A stretch of 49,160 nucleotides of DNA from Cnuella takakiae (GCF_001953305.1 NZ_MTFE01000010.1:874512-923671), one strand, 5' to 3'; shown: positions 31,641 through 40,506, numbered from the stretch's first letter. Notes: generated by a model from the letters alone, not told the origin. Numbers and translations: made by a program.

Positions 31641-31934
31641 TCAACGTTTTAAGCTTGTTCTGATCTTGTTCATACAGCCAGAAACTTCAGTGCTTTTATA
31701 CCTGACGAATTTGCCCACACGATAGGCCGGTATTGTTCCATTTTTGGTCCACTCGTGCAAAGTTGGTAAGGAGATAGAAAGAAGTTTAGCAGCATCTTTT
31801 CTGGAAATAAAATCGTCCTTAGACTTTGTACGAGCATTGACTTCAAGTGCTGCCTCTACTTCTTTTTTTACACATGCTGCGATTGAAGATTGTAGGGCAT
31901 CAAGAGAGATAGGGGATAAAATGAAATTGTCCAT
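31641..31934 (-). CDS. Excisionase-type HTH protein 3, 97 aa
   Basis: The N-terminal helix (LDALQSSIAACVKKEVEAAL) is followed by FISRKDAAKLLSISLPTLHE then WTKNGTIPAYRVGKFVRYK, a standard HTH_17 (excisionase) domain. Start at 31934 (MDNFIL); an upstream codon adds six residues. It is a candidate recombination directionality factor for the integrase. Confidence 0.8.
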   Translation of the reverse strand: MDNFILSPISLDALQSSIAACVKKEVEAALEVNARTKSKDDFISRKDAAKLLSISLPTLHEWTKNGTIPAYRVGKFVRYKSTEVSGCMNKIRTSLKR

Positions 31935-32012
31935 TTGCGTTCTTTTACACAAATGGACAAAATCAAATAAAGCAAGTCAATTCCCCCGTACTGTTTGGGG
32001 GGACAGTTTTTT

Positions 32013-32816
32013 CTATTCTGGATCTAAATCAATTCTTTTTCCCTTTTTCGGTAAATCACCTCGTTTAAGTTCTTTTTCAACAGTTTCCTTTTTGGTATTG
32101 TGGAATCCTACTACATTTTGAATGAGGAAATCGGCTAACTCGTTATAGCTGTTGCCAATTAAGCCATCTTGCTTAAGCTTTCGAAGGACTTGGTAAATTT
32201 GATTTTTTTGGCCCAGCCAGTTTAGTTTAATGAATTGGTTGCTACTTTGAACGCTACTTAATATGTGATTAGCCTCCACCACTGGATCTACCTTCAGTTT
32301 CAAATCCATGCTTTTTGTAAATATTTCATCCGTTAACCTACGAATACGCTTGATTGTATGTTCTATCGAATCCAAGCTTGCGTTCAAGTGGGCTGCAGGG
32401 GTTTGGCCATCTTCATCCTCTCCTGCACTTGCCCACCTCATTGTTCTATTGTTTCCATTCCTTGTTGAGACAACATGTTTGTCAAGGTTTAAGTGATCAA
32501 AGCTCCTTTCCCATTCAATACCTTTAGGTTTGAAGGCAGAAAACATTGCAGATAATTTCTCAAGCTTCTCTTGTACATAGGAATGGTAAGCCTCTATATG
32601 CTTAGGTTCAGTTATCCCAATAAGATTCTGCCTAATTTCCTCAATTGCTGGGAGGGAACCCGCATCTACAATAGCGTAAATGGTTTCAAGTAATCTTTCA
32701 TAGGTATCCTTGCAGGTGCCTGGGTTAGTATCAAATGGAAAGGATAGGGAAAGTTGATAAACTTCCTTCACTCTTTTTATATAGAAATTGAAAAGGTCAG
32801 TTTTGAAAGTAAACAT
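32013..32816 (-). CDS. Unknown helical protein with a mobile-element C-terminal domain, 267 aa
   Basis: The N-terminal two thirds are helical without recognised motifs (CKDTYERLLETIYAIVDAGS; YVQEKLEKLSAMFSAFKP). The last 80 residues (IKLNWLGQKNQIYQVLRKLK then QDGLIGNSYNELADFLIQNV) resemble the winged C-terminal domain of RteC-type regulators in Bacteroidota elements, although the match is weak. It precedes the integrase gene by 36 bp on the same strand in reverse order (downstream of it). Confidence 0.5.
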   Translation of the reverse strand: MFTFKTDLFNFYIKRVKEVYQLSLSFPFDTNPGTCKDTYERLLETIYAIVDAGSLPAIEEIRQNLIGITEPKHIEAYHSYVQEKLEKLSAMFSAFKPKGIEWERSFDHLNLDKHVVSTRNGNNRTMRWASAGEDEDGQTPAAHLNASLDSIEHTIKRIRRLTDEIFTKSMDLKLKVDPVVEANHILSSVQSSNQFIKLNWLGQKNQIYQVLRKLKQDGLIGNSYNELADFLIQNVVGFHNTKKETVEKELKRGDLPKKGKRIDLDPE

Positions 32817-32851
32817 TATACAAGATGTTTATTGTAGTTGAAAGAATCAAA

Positions 32852-34135
32852 TCATATAGCCTTTAAATTGGCCCGCTTTTCCCAATGTAGATTTAGCAGT
32901 TGTGCATGCTCAGTAGGCGCCAACTTGATGTATCCTAAAAAGGTTTTTTCCGATTTATGGCCCGTAATGGCCATGATAGTTACAACAGGAGTGCCTGCCA
33001 GGTATTCATTAGTTGCGAAGCTTCTGCGGGCTGTATGGGTTGTAAGAGCTTCCCATTTCTGGAGGTTGGTCAATACTTTGGTGCCACCCTTCGTAATGGA
33101 CCTAGAAAAGGATTTTTGCAGACACTCCAGCTTTTTACCAATATCTTTCAAATAATCATTGGTTTTCTGGTTGCTGATTGCTGCCGGCAGTTGACCATCA
33201 TACTTGGCAATAATGCGTTTTACAGTGGGGTGAACTGGAATAGCAACCCTGTTGCCCGTTTTAGTCTGATTGATGTCTATTACCCCGTTATTGATGTTCT
33301 CTGGCTTTAGGACAGAGAAATCAGAATACCTAAGGCCAGTATAGCACCCAATAATAAACAGATCTCGGACCCTGTCCAGCTTTGAATCAGCTTGCAGGTC
33401 CAGGCTTTCTAACTCCCTTATTTCTGCTTCGGTTAGGTAAATGCTATCAGATTTCTCTTTTACCACCGTGAACCTTCGGCTCTTATAAGCAAGATTTATT
33501 TGGATACCACGCTCAGCAGCTTCACCCACAACAGTTTTAATTATTTGGAAATGCTTTCCAATTGTATTTGTTGCAAGCTTTTTGGTTTTCGCCAGGTACT
33601 CCATATAGTCCTGGTAAAATTCAATATCGATTGTTGGAAAGTCAATTGGTCGGTGGTAGGATCTTTGAAAATCCTCCAGGTGGTTGAATACCGTTTTGTA
33701 CGTTTTGTAAGTATGATAGCTGATAGGCTTTCCCGTTTTAATGTTCAGGCGGGCGCCACTTTCAGATTTATCACGCAGGTCCTTAAACACGCGGAAAAAA
33801 GACGTTTTCCCAGCATCTTGCTCCTTATTGTGCCTGATAGCAGCATCGAGGAGAGGTTTGATGGCCTCAGGCACTGGAGTCGAATTGTGGTCGTTGAGGT
33901 ATTTCCGGTAAACGGTTTTGATGTCGCTCTCAATTCTGTCGATTCTTGTATTAAACTCTGGGTATTCCCTGAATTTCTGTGTCTCCCTGGCACGCTGGGT
34001 GTCCTTGTTCCAAAATTTTGGATTGATGGCCTCGGGAATGATGTACTTGATCTTATATCCGGAATAGCAAAGACGGGCAAAGATGGCTGCCTCCCCCTTT
34101 GCTTTTGGACGGGTCAGGTAAAATGAAACCTTCAT
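32852..34135 (-). CDS. int: Tyrosine recombinase (integrase) of the element
   Basis: The 427-residue integrase has an Arm-DNA-binding domain (residues 1-95), a SAM-like core-binding domain (about 100-215) and a catalytic domain with R269 (TGLRYSDF), H367-x-x-R370 (HTARRSFATN), H393 (TGHKSEKTF) and the nucleophile Y402. All catalytic residues are present, so it should be active. It is transcribed inward from the right end, with attR 169 bp upstream of its start. Confidence 0.9.
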   Translation of the reverse strand: MKVSFYLTRPKAKGEAAIFARLCYSGYKIKYIIPEAINPKFWNKDTQRARETQKFREYPEFNTRIDRIESDIKTVYRKYLNDHNSTPVPEAIKPLLDAAIRHNKEQDAGKTSFFRVFKDLRDKSESGARLNIKTGKPISYHTYKTYKTVFNHLEDFQRSYHRPIDFPTIDIEFYQDYMEYLAKTKKLATNTIGKHFQIIKTVVGEAAERGIQINLAYKSRRFTVVKEKSDSIYLTEAEIRELESLDLQADSKLDRVRDLFIIGCYTGLRYSDFSVLKPENINNGVIDINQTKTGNRVAIPVHPTVKRIIAKYDGQLPAAISNQKTNDYLKDIGKKLECLQKSFSRSITKGGTKVLTNLQKWEALTTHTARRSFATNEYLAGTPVVTIMAITGHKSEKTFLGYIKLAPTEHAQLLNLHWEKRANLKAI

Positions 34136-34174
34136 TGGTAATGGTTGAAACTAAAGCTATGAAAAAATACCCAA

Positions 34175-34195
34175 TGTGGTACACTTTGTAGTACA
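34175..34195 (+). repeat. Right inner end repeat (two TGTGGTACA-type words)
   Basis: Second copy of the 21-bp block found at 17190-17210, same orientation, 19/21 identical; the second word reads TGTAGTACA here. It lies 108 bp inside attR and just upstream of the integrase start. Confidence 0.75.
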
Positions 34196-34303
34196 CTTTA
34201 TCTTTATTGGCTTTTGCTGTTTATGCTCATAATTTCCGGCAAATGCCACATTGAAAGCGAGAAAGGGTAAAAAAGGAAAAAGGATGAGAAAAGGTGATTA
34301 AGA

Positions 34304-34327
34304 AAGTTCGATTCTTGTCCGGGCTAC
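34304..34327 (+). other. attR of the integrated element (24-bp repeat)
   Basis: Exact copy of 17112-17135, i.e. the tRNA-Arg T-arm to 3' end. It is not a second tRNA: no D or anticodon arm precedes it. Confidence 0.95.
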
Positions 34328-34332
34328 GACAA

Positions 34333-34363
34333 AATGCTTGAGTACTTGTACTCAAGCATTTTT
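34333..34363 (+). terminator. Original host terminator of tRNA-Arg
   Basis: A perfect 12-bp stem (AATGCTTGAGTA / TACTCAAGCATT) with a CTTG tetraloop and a T-run lies 6 bp after attR. In the uninterrupted chromosome it would directly follow tRNA-Arg. Confidence 0.85.
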
Positions 34364-34462
34364 ATTTACTCTGGTTTTATAAAGAAAGGTATCAATTAAC
34401 TCCTCTGACTTTGTTTTTGGCTATTTGATTCAGGTCTTCTTGGTTTTCTATCCAAGAAGATG

Positions 34463-34660
34463 CTATGCTTCAAATTCACTTGTTTGGCAACTGGTGCTTC
34501 GCCCGCCAGCCTGCTTTTTCTCCAGTATTTCCTTGTTGATTAAGTCCTGTATATCACGTGTGGCAATATCCTGGGAACACCTGGTCATCTTGGCCCATTT
34601 TGATGAAGTTAGTTTTTCTGCTAAGCACCAGCAGTATACTTTATCAAACCTGCGGAACAA
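34463..34660 (-). pseudogene. Fic-family protein remnant (C-terminal winged-helix part)
   Basis: The minus strand reads LTSSKWAKMTRCSQDIATRD then IQDLINKEILEKKQAGGRSTS, which is the C-terminal wHTH of Fic-domain proteins. Upstream sequence is only vaguely related (FRRFDKVYCWCLAE) and no Fic motif (HPFxxGNGR) is present. It is a decayed gene next to the element's right end. Confidence 0.7.
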
Positions 34661-34700
34661 GCAACCTTTTGCTATTATAAAAATGCTGCCTTTTAAAACC

Positions 34701-37700
34701 TTAAACCGGTAAAAATATTTTAAACGTTGACCCTACCCCAACTTCACTTGCTACCTCGATAAAGCCATCATGGTTTTCTACCACTTTTTTTACAATGGAT
34801 AGTCCAACCCCGGTTCCGCTGTATTCGGCTTTGCCATGCAGCCGTGCAAACATTTGGAATATTTTGTCGGCATAGGCCGGGTCAAAACCAATCCCATTGT
34901 CTTTTACCGAAAGTAGGTGGTAGGACTTTCCAGCTTGTTCTATTATAGCAGCCGTTATTTCAATCCGTGGCGGCTCATCTGCCTTGCTATACTTCAGGGC
35001 GTTGCTGATTAAGTTTTGAAACAGTTGCTGCAACTGCCTCCGGTAACCCTGCACTACAGGAAGCTTTCCGGCTATGATGGTGGCATCTTTTTCTTCAATA
35101 TCCAGGTCCAGATCTTCCAATACCCGCTGCACTTTTTCATTCAGGTCGACGGCTTCTGTTTCGTGCGGTCGTTGGCTTACATGTGAATAAAGCAGTAAAT
35201 CATCAATGAGGTTTCCCATACGCTTGGTGGCATTCTCAATCCGACTGAAGGAGCGGACTTCACTATCTGTTAGCCTGTCGCCCAGTTGCGCTCTTAACTG
35301 GTGGGTGAAAAAGTGAATCTTACGGATCGGCTCTTTCAGGTCGTGCGATGCTGCGTGGGCAAACTCTTCCAGGTTTTGGTTGGAGCGGTGCAACTCTTTG
35401 TTTGTTTGTAACAGCTTTTCATTTGCTTGCGCTACTTCCCGGGTGCGTTCCTCCACCAGGTGTTCAATGCGTTGAATATCCATTACTTTCTCCGAGATGT
35501 CGAGTACGGACCCGATAAAACGAACCGGCTTATCCTGCGTATCAAAATAGACCTTGCCTTTTGCTCTTACCCACCTGATCACACCATCCTCGGCACCCAC
35601 GGTGCGGTACTCAACATCGTATTCGCCGTTGGAGATGGATTTGATAAACAACTGTTCGATGACCTTTAGAATTCTTTCCCGGTCGTCGGGGTGAAGCCCG
35701 CAAGCAAAATCCTTTTCGTAGGTAACCGGTCCGTGGTGGCTAATACCAAAAAGGGTGCGGCAGCGGTCATCCCAGTGCAAGGTGCCTCTTTCCAGGTCCA
35801 TATCGAAAGTGCCCAGTTCGGCGGCGTCTTTAGACAGCCTTGCCTGCTCAAGTGCAGTGATCAATTCCTGCCGGTTGTTTTTATTTTCCGTTATGTCGAT
35901 GCTGGAACCAACATAGGCGAAGACATTACCGTTTGCATCATACACTGGAATTGCCTGCGACAACATCCACCGGTATGTGCCATCATGGTAGCGCAGCCGG
36001 TGTTCCATCTGGTAAGGCTCTTGGTTTTGTATCGCTTTTTGCAAAGCCTTGGTGGTGGGCTCCAGTTCCTTGGGGTGTTGAAAGGGTTGCCAACCCACAG
36101 CTGCAATCTGTTCCTGCGTTACGCCTAAAAAATGCAGCGTTGTTTTGTTTACATACCCATACGATCCATCCGGGTTCAGCATCCAGATCAGGTTAGGGGA
36201 GGCGTCTGCCAATAACCGAAAACGTCCTTCGCTTTCTTCCAGCTTTCTTCTCACCAGCACTTGCTCGGTTACATCCACGCTTACATCTAAAACGGCATAT
36301 ACGGCTCCGTTTTCGTCGAATAAAGGAATAAAGCTGATGTTGAAGTACCGGTTCTTGTTGCTGGCTTTGAAGAATACAGGCACCTCTTGTGCCTCAAATG
36401 GCTCACCGGTACTTCTAACTGTATCAATCAGGTCCAGAAACTTCTGCTCTTCTTCCACCAGACCCGAAAGAAGCTTGCGGAACGATTTACCTTCCACATC
36501 GGGCCCTGCTGCCATTACCTCGATCATGAGTTGGTTCGGGTTTTCGAGGATGAGATCGGGGCCAACAAAATCACCAATGGCAGTAGGAGCGGAGTTTAAA
36601 ATGGAGCGGAGTTTGGCCTCGCTTTCTTCCGTTTTTCTACCCGTTAGTACCTGGTCGGTAACATCGATAGCCGACTGTATCACACCGGTGATGCGGCCGT
36701 CCTCCTTCAAGGGACGGTATGCAACGTTGTAATAATAATCTTTCATTACACCGGTTCGCTGGTGTGGCACCAACACTTCGTTTAAATCGAAATGGATTCC
36801 TTTCCGGTACACCTGCTGCATCTGTTGCCAGGTGTACTGGCCTTCCAGTTCGGGCATTACAGCAAGAAGTGGCTGACCAACAACTTCTGTTCCCCGGCCA
36901 ATCATTTCGAGCATGGGACCATTGATATTTTCAATAATAAAGTCGTCGCCCTGAAGCACCAGCGTGGGTGCCGGTGTTTGCTCCACAACGGCCTTTAACT
37001 TTGTTTCACTTTCGGCCACTTTTTTGCGCGCCACCACCTGCTCCGTTACATTATGCCCTACGGTAAATATACCGGCGGGCACAGCCGAACCATCTTCGTA
37101 AAAAGGTTTGTAAACAAAGTCGAAATACCGGAGCTCCTCTTTACCATTCCGCATCAACCGAACAGGATGCTCGTAAACAAAATGCGGTTTGCCCGACCTG
37201 AAGACCTGATCCAGTAATTGCCTGAACGCTGATTTATCCGGATCGGGGACCACCTCATAGAATGGTTTTCCCAAAACATCTGCTGCTGAAAGGGCCCATG
37301 ATTCCAACAAATTGTCATTTGCCAGTTCAATGATATATTCACTGCCCCTGGCAATGCCGATTGCCACTGGTGCTTGTATAAAAAGATCGTAGGACTGTTC
37401 CAGGCTCTTGATGCGGGAAGCACTTTGTTCTGCTTTCAACTGGGAGGTCATTTCCTCTACTGTATGAATGATGTACAACACCTCCTCGTTTCCGCCGAGC
37501 ACCGGTTTTGTAACCACCAGCCAATACCGTTCGTCGAAGCTGCCGTCGGCATTTACAATGTCATAGCGTATCATCGGCATCCGGTCTGGGATCTTTTGCC
37601 GAATAACATTGTTTAAGGAGGTGTGCAGTTGTTGCATCCCGGCATGGCCAGGATCCTGTGGCGGTGCCGGAAAGGCTTCAAAAACGCCTTTGCCGATCAA

Positions 37701-37826
37701 TTCTTCGGCTGTGCGTCCGGATGTTTTATAGTAATCGTTTGTTGCAGCGACAATAGTAAAGACAGGCGCATCCGGCAGCAATACGATGCAGTTGCCCGGC
37801 ATTTCCTGTAAAACGCGTAAATCCAT
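34701..37826 (-). CDS. Hybrid-free PAS-rich sensor histidine kinase
   Basis: The 1041-residue protein has six consecutive PAS domains (about residues 1-800), each ending in an ITEQ/VTEQ/VTDQ-type helix. They are followed by a coiled coil, a HisKA domain with the phospho-acceptor in HAASHDLKEPIRKIHFFTHQ (His about 828) and an HATPase with N box NLISNALKYSK, G1 DNGIGF and G2 GTGVGLSIVKK, to the end FKIFLPV. There is no transmembrane helix and no receiver domain, so it is a soluble cytoplasmic sensor that needs a separate response regulator, which is not in this window. Start 37826 (MDLRVLQEMPG) puts the first PAS domain at the N-terminus. Confidence 0.9.
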   Translation of the reverse strand: MDLRVLQEMPGNCIVLLPDAPVFTIVAATNDYYKTSGRTAEELIGKGVFEAFPAPPQDPGHAGMQQLHTSLNNVIRQKIPDRMPMIRYDIVNADGSFDERYWLVVTKPVLGGNEEVLYIIHTVEEMTSQLKAEQSASRIKSLEQSYDLFIQAPVAIGIARGSEYIIELANDNLLESWALSAADVLGKPFYEVVPDPDKSAFRQLLDQVFRSGKPHFVYEHPVRLMRNGKEELRYFDFVYKPFYEDGSAVPAGIFTVGHNVTEQVVARKKVAESETKLKAVVEQTPAPTLVLQGDDFIIENINGPMLEMIGRGTEVVGQPLLAVMPELEGQYTWQQMQQVYRKGIHFDLNEVLVPHQRTGVMKDYYYNVAYRPLKEDGRITGVIQSAIDVTDQVLTGRKTEESEAKLRSILNSAPTAIGDFVGPDLILENPNQLMIEVMAAGPDVEGKSFRKLLSGLVEEEQKFLDLIDTVRSTGEPFEAQEVPVFFKASNKNRYFNISFIPLFDENGAVYAVLDVSVDVTEQVLVRRKLEESEGRFRLLADASPNLIWMLNPDGSYGYVNKTTLHFLGVTQEQIAAVGWQPFQHPKELEPTTKALQKAIQNQEPYQMEHRLRYHDGTYRWMLSQAIPVYDANGNVFAYVGSSIDITENKNNRQELITALEQARLSKDAAELGTFDMDLERGTLHWDDRCRTLFGISHHGPVTYEKDFACGLHPDDRERILKVIEQLFIKSISNGEYDVEYRTVGAEDGVIRWVRAKGKVYFDTQDKPVRFIGSVLDISEKVMDIQRIEHLVEERTREVAQANEKLLQTNKELHRSNQNLEEFAHAASHDLKEPIRKIHFFTHQLRAQLGDRLTDSEVRSFSRIENATKRMGNLIDDLLLYSHVSQRPHETEAVDLNEKVQRVLEDLDLDIEEKDATIIAGKLPVVQGYRRQLQQLFQNLISNALKYSKADEPPRIEITAAIIEQAGKSYHLLSVKDNGIGFDPAYADKIFQMFARLHGKAEYSGTGVGLSIVKKVVENHDGFIEVASEVGVGSTFKIFLPV

Positions 37827-38002
37827 GAATGTGGGTGCTATGGTTAAGGGAGCTTTATATGAGGTAAGGAACGAAAGTAAGGAAATGCTGAAGCCAAGGC
37901 CCTTACAACCAATTCCAAAAGGATTCAACGCGGCTCAACAGCGGCAATGTTGCATGCTTTTACTTGAAATCCTTTGTGTGTTAACAGGAGGGTTACCTGT
38001 GT

Positions 38003-39166
38003 TTACATCGCCAGCCTGTTGAGTTGCAGCACCGTTGCCGATGGTGTATAACCCCTTACTTTAAACACCTGCCTGCCGGCGGGCAGATAGCTTGCCTCGC
38101 CACCCCTGCGGGTATACACGGCAATGGCACCGCCACCACCGGTAGCACCAAAGAAAGGCGGGGGAAATGCTTTTACGATGGCAATGTCCGGCATGGGTAT
38201 GTTGGCAACCTGCGAGGCGGCAACCCTCATTTCATCGAGGAAAAATACAACGGGGCCACCCCGCCATCTTGCCGATCCGCCGCCGGGTCCATTGGGTGTT
38301 ACCTGTAGGCCGGCAACCCTGCCTTGCAGGTAGGTGAGGATATTGGGAAAACCAAACGCTGCCGGGTCTTCCATGATGCTCACCAGCCGCTCGTCGCCCG
38401 AGCGGAACAAGCTGCTCACGTGTTCTTCGTCGAACTGCTGGGCCGGTGTTTTGGCCACCGCCCTTACCACCACTGCGGGCAGTACGCTACCGCGGTCTGC
38501 AAAAGCAGCTTCAGGTGCTGCAACGGCTTGGTTGAGGTTCGTGCCCACGGCAGCCGGAGGGTTGCCCACATAAAACACTCGGCCAGCCACAGCCAGGGGC
38601 GTGTTGCTCGAATCGAGCTGCGTGCTGATGGTAATGTCAAGCGGGTATTTACTGTTTCGGGTGGCAGAGAAAGCCATCAAGGCATTGTCTTCAAAAAGCC
38701 AGTTGCGGATAGCAAAGGTGCCGTCCTGCGCTACTGCCACTTCCTGCTGGTCCCATGCACCGTCTTTGGTGAACAGCATGGCCTGTATGGTACCGGTCTT
38801 GCTCCCTTCCCGTACTTTACCCACTACTTCAAAAAAGCGTTGCTGCAAACCTGCAAACAAGGTGTATTTGCCGCGTGGCAGCGAGTCGGGTAAATACAGC
38901 GCACCGGAAGCCTGTCCATCAATCACCGGCCAGCGAAGGCGGGTACGCTGCCCCTGTTCATTTTCAACAATGAGCTCCATTGTTGCCAGCGATTGCTTTG
39001 TGTTTTTGTTATTGCCGGCTTCGTAATTCACAGCTACGAACAGCGAATCTCCAGGTTGTACAATGTTTTTATTGAGTTGTATATCCAGCCGGCCTTTTGC
39101 CTCTTGCGCCTTTGTAGCAGGCGCCAGCAGCAGGCTGGCAAAGAAGAATAGCAGCATATTTTTCAT
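38003..39166 (-). CDS. Orphan TonB-plug protein with an MG2-like domain
   Basis: The 387-residue secreted protein has a signal peptide, a beta-sandwich MG2/carboxypeptidase-regulatory-like region (about 25-170) and a C-terminal plug domain of SusC/RagA type: ILTYLQGRVAGLQVTPNGPG then VVFFLDEMRVAASQVANIPM and FGATGGGGAIAVYTRRGG. No beta-barrel follows, so it cannot be a transporter on its own. Near the C-terminus YLPAGRQVF is encoded by a palindromic repeat inserted in frame (38069-38086). Function unknown; plug-only proteins may serve as partners or decoys of outer-membrane receptors. Confidence 0.75.
   Translation of the reverse strand: MKNMLLFFFASLLLAPATKAQEAKGRLDIQLNKNIVQPGDSLFVAVNYEAGNNKNTKQSLATMELIVENEQGQRTRLRWPVIDGQASGALYLPDSLPRGKYTLFAGLQQRFFEVVGKVREGSKTGTIQAMLFTKDGAWDQQEVAVAQDGTFAIRNWLFEDNALMAFSATRNSKYPLDITISTQLDSSNTPLAVAGRVFYVGNPPAAVGTNLNQAVAAPEAAFADRGSVLPAVVVRAVAKTPAQQFDEEHVSSLFRSGDERLVSIMEDPAAFGFPNILTYLQGRVAGLQVTPNGPGGGSARWRGGPVVFFLDEMRVAASQVANIPMPDIAIVKAFPPPFFGATGGGGAIAVYTRRGGEASYLPAGRQVFKVRGYTPSATVLQLNRLAM
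38069..38086. repeat. Palindromic REP-like repeat inside the plug gene
   Basis: CTGCCTGCCGGCGGGCAG is a near-perfect palindrome encoding LPAGRQ in frame. The same peptide and DNA word is found as a repeated insert in many Bacteroidota proteins. Confidence 0.6.
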
Positions 39167-39468
39167 ACCTATCTATTCATCAATATTGAAGCCAGCAGGC
39201 TTTGGTAAACTGGAAAAGAAAGATAAAGTTGAAGGCGGCCATTTGGGTGTTGTAGATGGGCACAACGCACGGCTTCTGTACTTTATTTTTTAAAAGCAGC
39301 ACACCGTCGATGACTGCAATTGTTTGCTTCACATATAGTGCGGATGTCGTGTTGCGCAGCCAAGGCTCCTTGGAGTTTCCTGTATTTTTCTTACAGGGCG
39401 CATTATGAAAGCACATGATTATATTGAATGGTGAAAGGTTATTAATTGTCAAGCCAAAAAACAAACCT

Positions 39469-40383
39469 ATGCTCGACATTGTCATTGACGCAAGAGAAGC
39501 CGCCATCAGCGAGGCGGTACGGGTAAAACGCATCCTGCCCTTCCGCCAGCGCCGGATGGTAGGGCCGTTCATCTTCATGGACCACGCCGGGCCCATATCG
39601 GAAGCGCCACCCCAGCTGGGTTCGCTTGATGTGTTGCCCCACCCGCATATCGGGCTGTCTACCGTCAGCTACCTGTTTGGCGGGCAGGTTACCCACCGCG
39701 ACAGCCTGGGTGTGGAGCAGATCATCCGGCCGGGAGAGGTGAACTGGATGACAGCGGGCAGCGGTATTGCCCATTCCGAAAGGTTTGAAGACCCGGCAGC
39801 ATTGGCCGGCGGACTGGAGATGATACAAACCTGGGTGGCCCTCCCCGAAAAGGACGAGGAGTCCAATCCATCTTTCAACAACTATAAGCCGGAGCAGCTG
39901 CCCATTTTTACGGATACCGGTGTGTGGATGCGCCTCATTGCCGGCAACGCCTATGGGCTGCGCAACGAGGTGCCCACCGCATCGCCACTGTTTTATATGC
40001 ATGTTGTACTTCAAAGCGGTGCGCACTTTGGTTTGCCAAAAGAACATTCGGAGCGGGGTTTTTACATCGTAAAGGGAAGCGTTGATGTAGCAGGGGTCAC
40101 TTACCGGCCGGGACAGATGCTGGTATTCAACAGGGGCGTTGACCCACTGATCAAGGCAAAGGAAGATACCACCCTGATGATGCTGGGCGGCGAACCCGTA
40201 GGCGAGCGGTTTATCTGGTGGAATTTTGTTTCTTCCCGCAGGGAGCGCATCGAGCAGGCCAAGGAAGACTGGAAGCAGGGCCGCATCATCCTGCCGCCCA
40301 ACGATAACCATGATTTCATCCCATTACCTAAAGACAATTCAAAACCTGCCGGAGGACCTCCAAGACCGGAGCCGCTTTCATAA
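39469..40383 (+). CDS. Pirin-family protein
   Basis: The 304-residue bicupin has the pirin metal site: H58 and H60 in PHPHIGLSTVSYLFGG, and H102 and E104 in GSGIAHSER, with HRDS between them. The C-terminal cupin contains HFGLPKEHSERGFYIVKG. Prokaryotic pirins bind iron and several have quercetin dioxygenase activity; the substrate here is not known. The start at 39469 (MLDIVID) matches the family. The 39167-39468 gap before it shows no gene. Confidence 0.9.
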   Translation: MLDIVIDAREAAISEAVRVKRILPFRQRRMVGPFIFMDHAGPISEAPPQLGSLDVLPHPHIGLSTVSYLFGGQVTHRDSLGVEQIIRPGEVNWMTAGSGIAHSERFEDPAALAGGLEMIQTWVALPEKDEESNPSFNNYKPEQLPIFTDTGVWMRLIAGNAYGLRNEVPTASPLFYMHVVLQSGAHFGLPKEHSERGFYIVKGSVDVAGVTYRPGQMLVFNRGVDPLIKAKEDTTLMMLGGEPVGERFIWWNFVSSRRERIEQAKEDWKQGRIILPPNDNHDFIPLPKDNSKPAGGPPRPEPLS

Positions 40384-40430
40384 GTTATTGTGCGGGCGTT
40401 GTTTTGTACCCTAATAGCTGGGTACTTTTT

Positions 40431-40506
40431 AATAGGAACACGGATGAAACGGATAGAACGGATTGGAACGGATATCCGTTTCATCCGTTCCATCCGTGTT
40501 CCTATT
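40431..40506. repeat. Long inverted repeat between pirin and helicase genes
   Basis: AATAGGAACACGGATG (40431-40446) and its complement (40491-40506) are perfect 16-bp arms; the interior is built of ACGGAT words (AACGGAT next to ATCCGTT at the centre). It stands between two convergent genes and could work as a two-way terminator, but it also belongs to the CGGATGAAACGGAT-type dispersed family. Confidence 0.75.

Larger units (their letters stand above)
17112..34327. mobile_element. Integrated phage-satellite-like element in tRNA-Arg(CCU), about 17.2 kb
   Basis: The segment is bounded by 24-bp direct repeats of the tRNA 3' end and by an inner 21-bp repeat pair. It encodes a tyrosine integrase, three excisionase-like HTH proteins, a replication protein, a DnaC-like loader, an XRE repressor, RHH-like regulators and a partial phage tail gene set. 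Base composition is visibly more AT-rich than the flanks, most strongly at 17.2-22.3 kb. No capsid, portal, terminase, lysis, relaxase or conjugation gene is present, so it is either a degraded prophage or a satellite that needs a helper. Excision would restore an intact tRNA-Arg followed by the host terminator at 34333-34363. Confidence 0.9.

Noticed and set aside
34304-34327. Second tRNA-Arg at the right side
   Set aside because: Only the T-arm and acceptor 3' strand are present; it is the duplicated attachment site.
17112-34327. Integrative conjugative element
   Set aside because: No relaxase, coupling protein or tra/mob gene could be recognised; the phage-type tail and replication genes fit a phage-derived element better.
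39180-39596. Minus-strand frame of 138 codons between the plug gene and pirin
   Set aside because: It overlaps the pirin start region, has no domain or credible composition, and its half outside pirin looks non-coding.
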